NCBI GenBank assembly: GCA_910586835.1
Contig: CAJUJU010000057.1
Location: forward strand, 1 to 26,254
From: an uncultured Acetatifactor sp.
GTDB taxonomy: Bacteria; Bacillota; Clostridia; Lachnospirales; Lachnospiraceae
Direction of reading: 5' to 3'
Length of the DNA stretch: 26,254 nt
The position numbers and the translations under genes are program-made. The notes below the pieces were generated by a model. It saw nothing but the letters and a program-made list of their open reading frames with translations. It did not search any database and had not been told where the DNA came from. Within the stretch, counting starts at the first letter, position 1. The number at the start of each line of letters is the position of its first letter. Positions 8,311 to 14,476 of this stretch are shown here, one piece after another.

Positions 8311-8321
8311 TTCTTAAGTAA

Positions 8322-8474
8322 GTATTGATTGCAGGTTTGCGCGCTGTGGAAGAGGGCGGCTTACTTGCCCGGAAGGTATATTATATGCGGGAAGTGCCGC
8401 CGGGGGTAGAATATAACCTGACAGAGACAGGATACAGCCTGAAGCCGATTATGGACGTCATGGCAGCGTGGGGA
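8322..8474 (+). pseudogene. remnant of an HxlR-family regulator (C-terminal half)
   Basis: The frame reads VLIAGLRAVEEGGLLARKVY, then EVPPGVEYNLTETGYSLKPI and MDVMAAWG. This matches the C-terminal half of HxlR winged-helix regulators (LReLEedGlv.R..Y...PprVEYsLTe.G.sL.pil..l..WG). The first half, with the conserved cysteine and the first DNA-binding helices, is missing: a stop codon lies in frame at 8319. There is no ATG or binding site. After the tryptophan the frame runs on into DNA that codes for the convergent DUF975 gene. It is most simply a gene broken at both ends. Confidence 0.75.
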
Positions 8475-8516
8475 CAGAATGGTAACAGAAGAACTGCTGA
8501 AAAGATAGCTTATATT

Positions 8517-9305
8517 TTAGTTTCGGCTGCCGTTTTTGAGGGAAGAATTCCCCGTCGCATCCGGCTTCATCAGCTCCAGATAGAACAGAACCCGGGTCAT
8601 GCCGGCCCAGGGGACAATCCAGAGGAAACCAATGCCAAGGGACAGGATGCAGAGCAGATACACCGGAAGAAAACTGCAAAGCAACAGGAAAAAGCGCCCC
8701 CGATGTCCTCGGATGACAAAAAAACCGTCACGCAAAAGTGCCGCGTTGCCCAAATCAGGAAAATCCAGAAGGAGACAGAAGGCAGTTTCCAGAACCAGCC
8801 CCAGGGGAATATAGACGGCGCAGCCCGCCCCCAGGGCAGCCAGAGTCATAATCAGCCATTGAAAATCAAAGTGGCCGGGATAATGAAAAGCCTGGATGAG
8901 GCCAGGCAAAAGAACCGCCGTGCGAAGCAATGTCCGCAAGGTGGAGAGGAACAGGGTTTTCCACAGATTTTCCCTGTGAAAGCCGATAAAGATATCTCCG
9001 TAATAACAGCGCTGTCCGCAGGCTATGCTCAGGTACAGCCAGTTCAGGCCTGTCTTGAAAAAGCCGGACAGGATCATGGTGATCAAAAGCCCTGCCTGAA
9101 GGAAGCGAATGGAGGTCATGGAATAGCTGCCCCCGGTTATCGTGGAGGTGAGAATCGACAGGATCAGGGGCAGAGTAAAGATAAACAACACACACAGCAG
9201 GATCAGGAAGGAAAGGAAAGCGCCCAGTATCAGATCACCGTATTTTCCGCGAAGCCGATCCTTCGCGTTATCCTTCAGTTCATCATGTTTGGCATACTGG
9301 TTCAT
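8517..9305 (-). CDS. DUF975-family multi-pass membrane protein
   Basis: A 262-residue protein with about six hydrophobic segments. The N-terminus (ELKDNAKDRLRGKYGDLILGAFLSFLI broken by a charged start) fits DUF975, whose members begin with a short amphipathic Lys-rich stretch followed by the first membrane helix. Near the C-terminus LSLGIGFLWIVPWAGMTRVLFY is also typical. The molecular role of DUF975 proteins is unknown. AGGAGC lies before the ATG at 9305. It starts 10 bases after the upstream metalloprotease-like gene and is the last gene of a leftward three-gene operon. Its 3' end converges on the HxlR remnant. The 348-codon open frame on the other strand over the same bases has no family features and is a shadow. 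Confidence 0.8.
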   Translation of the reverse strand: MNQYAKHDELKDNAKDRLRGKYGDLILGAFLSFLILLCVLFIFTLPLILSILTSTITGGSYSMTSIRFLQAGLLITMILSGFFKTGLNWLYLSIACGQRCYYGDIFIGFHRENLWKTLFLSTLRTLLRTAVLLPGLIQAFHYPGHFDFQWLIMTLAALGAGCAVYIPLGLVLETAFCLLLDFPDLGNAALLRDGFFVIRGHRGRFFLLLCSFLPVYLLCILSLGIGFLWIVPWAGMTRVLFYLELMKPDATGNSSLKNGSRN

Positions 9306-9315
9306 TCTGCTGCTC

Positions 9316-9897
9316 CTATACTGCGTAATCGGTATTCATACCGCTGTATTTTGCCCGGTCTGCGGACTTAAGGCCTTTCTGGTAGGGGTTATCCTCGTTA
9401 AAGTATTTGATTTGTGTATGAGTGGTTCCGCCTGAGACATAGGTACGTCCGCATTCCGGACACACCGCGGTATGGATGGACACGGAGGCGGATATTACCT
9501 TGCCGTTGTTTGCGGCGGCTTTTTTAAAGGCGTTGGAGACATGCTCCTGTTCGTGGGCGCGCACTCTGGAAGCGGCGCTTTCCGGCGAAATATGGGCGGC
9601 GCTTTTAAAGGAGACCATCTCGTCGGAGCCGTCCTGATACTTGCGCTTTTTGCAGGTCTCGCATTCCTCGCCCGGATCCTTCAGTCCGGCACGTTTTTCC
9701 CGCGTTTTTTCCCCGTCGGCTTTTTCGCCGTCTGCTGTACCCTGTTTTACGCCGGAGGGCGTGAAGCCGGGATTGCTTTCGGGAGAGGCGGGCAGGTTTT
9801 TTCCGCTTTCGGCAGTGTCATCCCGCCAACCGGCGGACACCGGGTTCAAGGGGGACGGGTACAGGTTGTTGTCAAAACCTCCGAATGTTATATTCAT
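9316..9897 (-). CDS. putative small zinc metalloprotease-like protein (HEXXH) with CxxC motifs
   Basis: A 193-residue soluble protein. The first 70 residues are low-complexity and Pro/Gly/Lys-rich, without a signal peptide. Then come CETCKKRKYQDGSDE (Cys79, Cys82), an HEQEH motif in RVRAHEQEHVSNAF (His115, Glu116, His119), and CPECGRTY (Cys146, Cys149). HEXXH is the zinc-binding and catalytic motif of many metallopeptidases, and the setting resembles the SprA-related family, in which VRAHEQ.H recurs. The two Cys pairs may form a second zinc site. A strong AGGAGG precedes the ATG at 9897. It is the middle gene of an operon between two membrane proteins. Enzyme activity and substrate are not established; it could also be a structural metal protein. 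Confidence 0.7.
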   Translation of the reverse strand: MNITFGGFDNNLYPSPLNPVSAGWRDDTAESGKNLPASPESNPGFTPSGVKQGTADGEKADGEKTREKRAGLKDPGEECETCKKRKYQDGSDEMVSFKSAAHISPESAASRVRAHEQEHVSNAFKKAAANNGKVISASVSIHTAVCPECGRTYVSGGTTHTQIKYFNEDNPYQKGLKSADRAKYSGMNTDYAV

Positions 9898-9913
9898 AAA
9901 GATACCTCCTGTG

Positions 9914-10357
9914 TCAGGGAATAATCTGGTTCATCTGATATAGGTTTGCCGCGCCGGAAAGCTGTTCTGGAACATGGGTGAACAGATAAATCAGAGAGAA
10001 CACCCCGTAGATGCAGCCGAAGATGCCCAGCATAAGTCCTATGCGGCAGTTGCCGTTCAGCGGCCTGTTCCTGCGGCGGCATAGTATGGCAAAAAGGATT
10101 CCCATGGCGCCCAGAGGAAGAGAAAGATAGCAGCAGCCCAGCGTGACGGAGAGAAAACCGCACACCATGGACGCGATGGAAAAGCCCTGGTCATAGGGAG
10201 GATGGGTGGGCTGATTATAATAACTGCTTTTGGAGGAGTCGCTGTTCCATTTGTCCCAATCCTTTTTGCGCTCCTGTTCCTCCCATCTGGCCCAGTTTTC
10301 CCGAGCGTTTTCCCAGTTGTTTTTCTGTTCGTCCTGTTGGTTCTGCTCGTTGTCCAT
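9914..10357 (-). CDS. small two-pass membrane protein, DUF4190-like
   Basis: A 147-residue protein. Residues 1-60 are hydrophilic and rich in Asn, Gln, Glu, Lys and Trp (NNWENARENWARWEEQERKK), likely a charged coiled segment. Two hydrophobic hairpin helices follow: FSIASMVCGFLSVTLGCCYL to ILFAILCRRRNR, and GLMLGIFGCIYGVFSLIYLF. This arrangement fits DUF4190-type proteins, in which a variable cytoplasmic N-terminus is joined to a double-helix membrane anchor. The start at 10357 has AGGAG upstream; a longer frame from 10408 begins at or before the predicted transcription start and is rejected. It is first in the leftward operon with the HEXXH protein (16-base gap) and the DUF975 protein. Function unknown. 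Confidence 0.7.
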   Translation of the reverse strand: MDNEQNQQDEQKNNWENARENWARWEEQERKKDWDKWNSDSSKSSYYNQPTHPPYDQGFSIASMVCGFLSVTLGCCYLSLPLGAMGILFAILCRRRNRPLNGNCRIGLMLGIFGCIYGVFSLIYLFTHVPEQLSGAANLYQMNQIIP

Positions 10358-10390
10358 GCTCCGGGCTCCTCGTTCCTTATCATTATCTAT

Positions 10391-10419
10391 AATGTACCAT
10401 TTTCGCATTTCAATGTCAA
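10391..10419 (-). promoter_or_regulatory. promoter of the DUF4190-like / HEXXH / DUF975 operon
   Basis: On the minus strand a perfect -35 box TTGACA (10414-10419), 17 bases of spacer and a -10-like TACATT (10391-10396). The leader to the ATG at 10357 is about 27 bases. It diverges from the tex promoter 32 bases away. Confidence 0.6.
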
Positions 10420-10451
10420 AGGATGAAACGGTATTTATAAAGATTTCATGA

Positions 10452-10480
10452 TTGAAGTTATGCGCCGTTTCTAGTAAAAT
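10452..10480 (+). promoter_or_regulatory. promoter of tex
   Basis: TTGAAG (10452-10457), a 17-base spacer and TAAAAT (10475-10480). The leader to the tex ATG is about 85 bases and contains no obvious hairpin. Confidence 0.6.
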
Positions 10481-10572
10481 GGGGGAAGGAGCGGGTTGGG
10501 CACAGGGCTGACTGGAGCAGAATGACAGTCTGCCGGGAACAATCCCGCCAATAAAGTTCAGGAGAGGTTATT

Positions 10573-13032
10573 ATGGATATCATACTGAAGATCAGGGAAG
10601 AACTGAAGGTGGAAAAATGGCAGGTGGAAGCGGCTGTAAAGCTGATTGACGAGGGAAATACCATTCCGTTTATCTCCAGATATCGGAAGGAGGTCACAGG
10701 CTCTTTAAACGACGAGCAGCTGCGTGATCTGCATGAGCGTCTGGTGTATCTGCGCAACCTGGAGGAAAAGAAGGAACAGGTGCTGGGAAGCATTGAGGAA
10801 CAGGGAAAGCTGACGGAGGAGCTGCGGGAAAAGATTCTTGCGGCGGAGACGCTTGTGGTGGTGGAGGATCTGTATCGGCCCTATCGGCCCAAGAGAAAGA
10901 CCAGGGCAAGCGTTGCAAAGGAAAAGGGTCTGGAGGGTCTGGCAGAATATATTCTGGCACAGAATGCCGCCGCCCCCGTGCTGGAGGAGGCCGAAAAGTA
11001 TGTCACCGGGGAGGACGCGGAGGAGGACAAGCGCGTGAAAACACCCCAGGAGGCGCTGCAGGGAGCAAAGGATATCATTGCGGAGAGCATTTCCGACAAT
11101 GCGGATTACAGAAGCTATATCCGGGAGGCTACCGTGGAGGAGGGTGTTGTCACCGGCACTGCCAAGGATGAAAAGGTTCAGAGCGTCTACGAAATGTACT
11201 ATAACTTTGAAGAGCCGGTAAAGAAGATTGCAGGTCACAGGGTTCTGGCGCTGAACCGTGGAGAGGCGGAAAAGATTCTGACTGTAAAAGTCAATGCGCC
11301 GAAAGAGCGTATTCTGCAGTATCTTGCCAAAAAAACCATCACTTCCGACAACGAGTATACCACTCCTGTGCTGCGGGAAGTGATCGAGGACAGCTATGAC
11401 CGGCTGATCGCCCCGGCCATAGAGCGTGAGGTGCGCAACGAGCTGACGGAGAAGGCCGAGGACGGCGCCATCAGTGTGTTCGGCAAAAACCTGGAGCAGC
11501 TTCTGCTGCAGCCGCCCATTGCGGGAAAGGTGGTGCTGGGCTGGGATCCGGCCTTCCGCACAGGCTGTAAGCTGGCAGTGGTGGATCCCACCGGAAAGGT
11601 GCTGGATACCAAGGTGATTTACCCTACCGCGCCGCAGAATAAGGTGGAGGAGGCAAAGTCGGAGCTGAAGCGGCTGATCAGAAAGTACAATGTGGATCTG
11701 ATCTCCGTGGGGAACGGTACTGCTTCCCGGGAATCGGAGCAGGTGATCGTGGACCTTTTGAAAGAGCTTGACCGGCCTGTGCAGTATGTGATTGTCAATG
11801 AGGCGGGGGCCAGCGTTTATTCCGCAAGTAAGCTGGCTACGGAGGAGTTTCCCAATTTTGACGTGGGACAGAGGAGCGCGGCTTCCATTGCCAGAAGGCT
11901 TCAGGATCCTCTGGCGGAACTGGTAAAAATAGACCCTCAGTCCATCGGCGTGGGACAGTATCAACACGATATGAATCAGAAGAAGCTGGGAGAGGCACTG
12001 AGCGGCGTGGTGGAGGACAGCGTGAACAAGGTGGGCGTGGATCTGAACACTGCCTCTGTCTCTCTGTTGGAGTATATTTCCGGAATCAATAAGACGATTG
12101 CAAAAAATATTGTGGACTATCGGGAAAATAACGGCCGTTTTACCAATAGAAAACAGCTTTTGAAGGTGGCGAAGCTGGGCCCCAAGGCATATGAACAGTG
12201 CGCCGGCTTCATGCGCATTACGGACGGGGACAATCCGCTGGATGCCACCAGTGTTCATCCCGAGTCATACGAAGCCGCCTTGAAGCTGCTGGATAAGCTG
12301 GGAATGACCATGGAGGATGTGCGTGCTGCGCAGAAGAAGGCCGCCCAGGACAGAGCGTCAGGAAAAAAGACAGCCGGTGCGGCAGGCGGTATGACAGGAA
12401 AAACAGCATCCGTGTCAGGCGCATCTGTGCCGGCACAGAAGAAGCAGAAGGCAGTGCAGGTGCGAAACACCAACACGGCAATGGGCAAGGCGCTTGCGGC
12501 AGCTATGGGAGGTGTTGCTCTCACAGACGACAGGAGTGTCGGAAAACAGGAGACCGGAACAGTCAACGGAAAGACTCCTCAAAACGGGGGCAGCGCTGCA
12601 CCTGCAGTCAGTGTCTCCGGTCTGGAGAAGCGGATCAGGGACAAGAAGCTTCTGGCACAGGAGCTGGGAATCGGAGAGATCACGTTGACGGATATATTGA
12701 AGGAGCTGGAAAAGCCTGCCAGAGATCCCAGGGACGATATGCCCAGACCCATTCTGCGCAGCGACGTTTTGGATATGAAGGATCTGAAGCCGGGGATGAT
12801 ACTGAAGGGTACAGTGCGAAATGTGATTGACTTTGGAGCCTTTGTGGATATCGGAGTTCATCAGGACGGGTTGGTGCATATCTCCCAGATCACGGATCGT
12901 TACATCAAGCATCCCCTGGAGGCGGTCAGTGTGGGAGATATTGTGGAGGTGGAGGTGTTGTCGGTAGATACCGCCAAAAAGCGCATTTCGCTGACCATGA
13001 AGCTGAACCGGAAGGAGGAGAAAAAACAGTAA
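10573..13032 (+). CDS. tex: Tex-family RNA-binding transcription accessory protein
   Basis: An 819-residue homologue of Tex (YdcI type), a nucleic-acid-binding protein of the cytoplasm linked to transcription and RNA turnover. Order of domains: N-terminal helical Tex region (SRYRKEVTGSL; DLYRPYRPKRKT, residues 1-310), YqgF/RNase H-like fold (VLGWDPAFRTGCKLAVVD, about 318-450), helix-hairpin-helix (LNTASVSLLEYISGI, about 480-555), and a C-terminal S1 domain (GTVRNVIDFGAFVDIGVHQD, about 740-812). Usual Tex length is 720-775; here residues about 585-680 form an extra Ala/Gly/Lys/Gln-rich low-complexity linker before the S1 domain. AGGAGAGG precedes the ATG. The TAA stop shares its last base with the ATG of the next gene. 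Confidence 0.95.
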   Translation: MDIILKIREELKVEKWQVEAAVKLIDEGNTIPFISRYRKEVTGSLNDEQLRDLHERLVYLRNLEEKKEQVLGSIEEQGKLTEELREKILAAETLVVVEDLYRPYRPKRKTRASVAKEKGLEGLAEYILAQNAAAPVLEEAEKYVTGEDAEEDKRVKTPQEALQGAKDIIAESISDNADYRSYIREATVEEGVVTGTAKDEKVQSVYEMYYNFEEPVKKIAGHRVLALNRGEAEKILTVKVNAPKERILQYLAKKTITSDNEYTTPVLREVIEDSYDRLIAPAIEREVRNELTEKAEDGAISVFGKNLEQLLLQPPIAGKVVLGWDPAFRTGCKLAVVDPTGKVLDTKVIYPTAPQNKVEEAKSELKRLIRKYNVDLISVGNGTASRESEQVIVDLLKELDRPVQYVIVNEAGASVYSASKLATEEFPNFDVGQRSAASIARRLQDPLAELVKIDPQSIGVGQYQHDMNQKKLGEALSGVVEDSVNKVGVDLNTASVSLLEYISGINKTIAKNIVDYRENNGRFTNRKQLLKVAKLGPKAYEQCAGFMRITDGDNPLDATSVHPESYEAALKLLDKLGMTMEDVRAAQKKAAQDRASGKKTAGAAGGMTGKTASVSGASVPAQKKQKAVQVRNTNTAMGKALAAAMGGVALTDDRSVGKQETGTVNGKTPQNGGSAAPAVSVSGLEKRIRDKKLLAQELGIGEITLTDILKELEKPARDPRDDMPRPILRSDVLDMKDLKPGMILKGTVRNVIDFGAFVDIGVHQDGLVHISQITDRYIKHPLEAVSVGDIVEVEVLSVDTAKKRISLTMKLNRKEEKKQ

Positions 13033-13346
13033 TGAAGATAACAATCCACCCGGACGGAGTCTGGTATCACGGATCAAACCGGCTCTTTTCCGAACTGAGG
13101 GAAGGCAGTACCATCACACAGTGGAAGGAACTGGCCGAAGCGTTTTCCCATCAGCCGGATTGCCTTTGGTACGATGACGAAGGACGGATTGGCCATACCG
13201 GAACGGAGAAGGGATTATTGTATCAAATTGACGAACCCGTGGAGGTAGACAGGGATATTTATCAACATCCTGGAACCACGATGGATGAAAATGCGGAGTT
13301 TCTTACCAGGAGACCGTTAAAGGTGAAGCTGCTGGCAGAGCTGTAA
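13032..13346 (+). CDS. small protein of unknown function, translationally coupled to tex
   Basis: A 104-residue soluble protein whose ATG overlaps the tex stop (TAATG), so it is likely made by re-initiating ribosomes; GGAGG also lies 13-18 bases upstream inside tex. I do not recognise a family. Visible features: a start MKITIHPDGVWYHGS, then GSTITQWKELAEAFS, a Gly/Thr stretch IGHTGTEKGLLY, and IYQHPGTTMDENAEFLTRRP. The YHGS beginning followed by LAEAFS recalls small ADP-ribosyltransferase-like folds such as rifampin ADP-ribosyltransferase, where a Tyr-His-Gly motif starts the domain, but this is a faint resemblance only. A role with Tex is suggested solely by coupling. Confidence 0.75.
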   Translation: MKITIHPDGVWYHGSNRLFSELREGSTITQWKELAEAFSHQPDCLWYDDEGRIGHTGTEKGLLYQIDEPVEVDRDIYQHPGTTMDENAEFLTRRPLKVKLLAEL

Positions 13347-13419
13347 CCACATACAAAAAGCAGGTTGTTGAATGGATACTCGCCAATTCTAAAATTTTCA
13401 GAAACTGTGCCGGCCGGGA

Positions 13420-13448
13420 TTGACAATTCCTGGGAAAGGTGATAAAGT
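13420..13448 (+). promoter_or_regulatory. promoter of the MarR-ABC exporter operon
   Basis: A perfect -35 TTGACA (13420-13425), 17-base spacer and -10 TAAAGT (13443-13448). The -10 box runs into the first of two palindromes, so a bound repressor would cover the start of transcription. The message would have a leader of about 355 bases before the MarR gene. Confidence 0.65.
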
Positions 13449-13485
13449 TAGCGTGCTAACAAAGATGTTAGCGCGCTAACTTTTT
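13444..13485 (+). promoter_or_regulatory. tandem MarR-type palindromes that also form a terminator-like hairpin
   Basis: Two near-identical palindromes, GTTAGCGTGCTAAC (13447-13460) and GTTAGCGCGCTAAC (13467-13480), have centres exactly 20 bp apart, two helical turns. TTAGC..GCTAA sites are common operators for MarR proteins, and a MarR gene is first in the operon. As RNA the pair can fold together: 13444-13460 with 13467-13483, a 17-bp stem with one G-U pair and a 6-base loop, followed by TTTTT. It may therefore be operator, terminator or both. The upstream tex unit shows no other clear terminator. Confidence 0.6.
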
Positions 13486-13754
13486 GCGCGAATAAGCAGA
13501 GTCAGAAACGAAGAGCACCAGAGGCCGAGCTTGCACGGGCATTAGGTGTGATGAGTTTATGACGAGCAACGCGACCGAGGAAAGCGAAGCTTTTCGAGGC
13601 TGCTTATTGGTAAGAGCAGAGTCAGAAACGAAGAGCACCAGAGGCCGAGCTTGCACGGGCATCAGGTGTGATGAGTTTATGGCGAGCAACGCGACCGAGG
13701 AAAGCGAAGCTTTTCGAGGCTGTTTATTGTGAAGGGCTGAGTCAGAAACGAAGA
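13482..13754 (+). repeat. tandem 120-bp structured intergenic repeat (two units plus a partial third)
   Basis: Units at 13496-13615 and 13616-13735 differ at only a few positions within their first 114 bases; a 19-bp start of a third unit ends the array. A related copy is at 18463-18593. The first unit is bounded by AATAAGCAG (13491-13499) and its reverse complement CTGCTTATT (13600-13608). Inside, GTCAGAAAC (13501-13509) can pair with GTTTATGAC (13555-13563), CACC (13516-13519) with GGTG (13545-13548), and a GCCGAG..TTGCACGGGC hairpin is at 13524-13540. The conserved 20-mer ATGAGTTTATGACGAGCAAC lies at 13551-13570. One unit difference (A to G at 13682) keeps pairing as G-T. It lies in the leader of the MarR-ABC operon and has no coding potential I would defend. 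I do not recognise it as a known RNA family. Confidence 0.85.
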
Positions 13755-13810
13755 ACGGCCGGAGACCGTGCGATTACACTTTGACCTGCTAAGCGGGGGA
13801 TGGAGTATCT

Positions 13811-14416
13811 ATGGAAGAAAAACAGATTGGGATTTCTTTTCAGCTGCGGGTAATTCATAATCAGATTAAGGCGGTGATCGGAAAAAGTATTTCCAAAAAC
13901 GATCTTGCGCCCCAGTCGCAGCTGCAGGGAGGGATTTTGGGGTATCTATACCACCACAGAGAAGATCCGGTGTATCAGGGAGAGATCGAGAAGGTGTTCC
14001 GGATTTCCCGGGCTACGGCCACAAACACTCTGCAGGTCATGGAAAAAAACGGGCTGATTCTGCGGAAAAAGCAGGATAAGGACGGAAGGCTGAAACGTAT
14101 TTTTATGACGGAGGAAGCGGCTGCCAATCATGCCAGGCTGGAGGAGGGCATGAAAACTCTGGACGAATGCATGCAGCGTGGGATGACAGACGCGGAGAAG
14201 GCGGAGCTGGGGCGGTATCTGAAACTGATCATGACAAATCTGGAAGATCTGTATGCGGAGTATTGTCTTACGGAGGAGGCAAAGCCTGCCGGGCCGTCGG
14301 AGGAGACAGAGCAGGAGGCACCGGAGCAGAAAATGGATGAAGCGCGGCAGCCGACGGGACAGGAAGCAGCAGAGCAGACATTCCCGGAAGAAAAAGGCGC
14401 AGGCGGCCCGCTGTAA
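13811..14416 (+). CDS. MarR-family transcriptional regulator
   Basis: A 201-residue winged-helix regulator. Residues about 5-140 follow the MarR layout: LRVIHNQIKAVIGK (dimer helix), the recognition part EIEKVFRISRATATNTLQVMEKNGLILRK split over helix and wing, and the wing KQDKDGRLKRIFMTEE. Residues about 155-201 are an acidic, Glu/Pro/Gln-rich tail, longer than in typical 140-150-residue MarR proteins and probably disordered. A purine-rich GGGGGATGGAG precedes the ATG. It is first in an operon with two ABC exporter half-transporters, a common arrangement in which the regulator represses the exporter until a substrate drug binds. The tandem palindromes at 13447-13480 are its probable operator. 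The ligand is unknown. Confidence 0.9.
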   Translation: MEEKQIGISFQLRVIHNQIKAVIGKSISKNDLAPQSQLQGGILGYLYHHREDPVYQGEIEKVFRISRATATNTLQVMEKNGLILRKKQDKDGRLKRIFMTEEAAANHARLEEGMKTLDECMQRGMTDAEKAELGRYLKLIMTNLEDLYAEYCLTEEAKPAGPSEETEQEAPEQKMDEARQPTGQEAAEQTFPEEKGAGGPL

Positions 14417-14476
14417 AACAGCCGGATAAAACAAAGAGTTTTCATTTTAGAATAAAAAGCAGGAGGTAGTGTACTT

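Noticed and set aside
8325..9371. A 348-codon rightward open frame opposite the DUF975 and HEXXH genes
   Set aside because: Only its first 50 codons match a family (the HxlR remnant). The rest is Gln/Lys/Arg-rich, has no start site or domain, and lies opposite well supported genes.
10705..12258. A 517-codon leftward open frame inside tex
   Set aside because: Tex is complete and strongly conserved on the other strand; the antisense frame is His/Leu-rich without domains or a binding site.
13551..13590. Possible hammerhead ribozyme core (TGATGAG) in the structured repeat
   Set aside because: The required GAAA after stem II and a cleavage-site stem III are not present, and the TGATGAG is not kept at the second locus.
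13468..13689. A leftward 73-codon frame in the 120-bp repeats
   Set aside because: The apparent repeated peptide (SSHLMPVQARPLVLFVSDSA) merely reflects the DNA repeat. There is no binding site, and the pairing pattern explains the sequence better.
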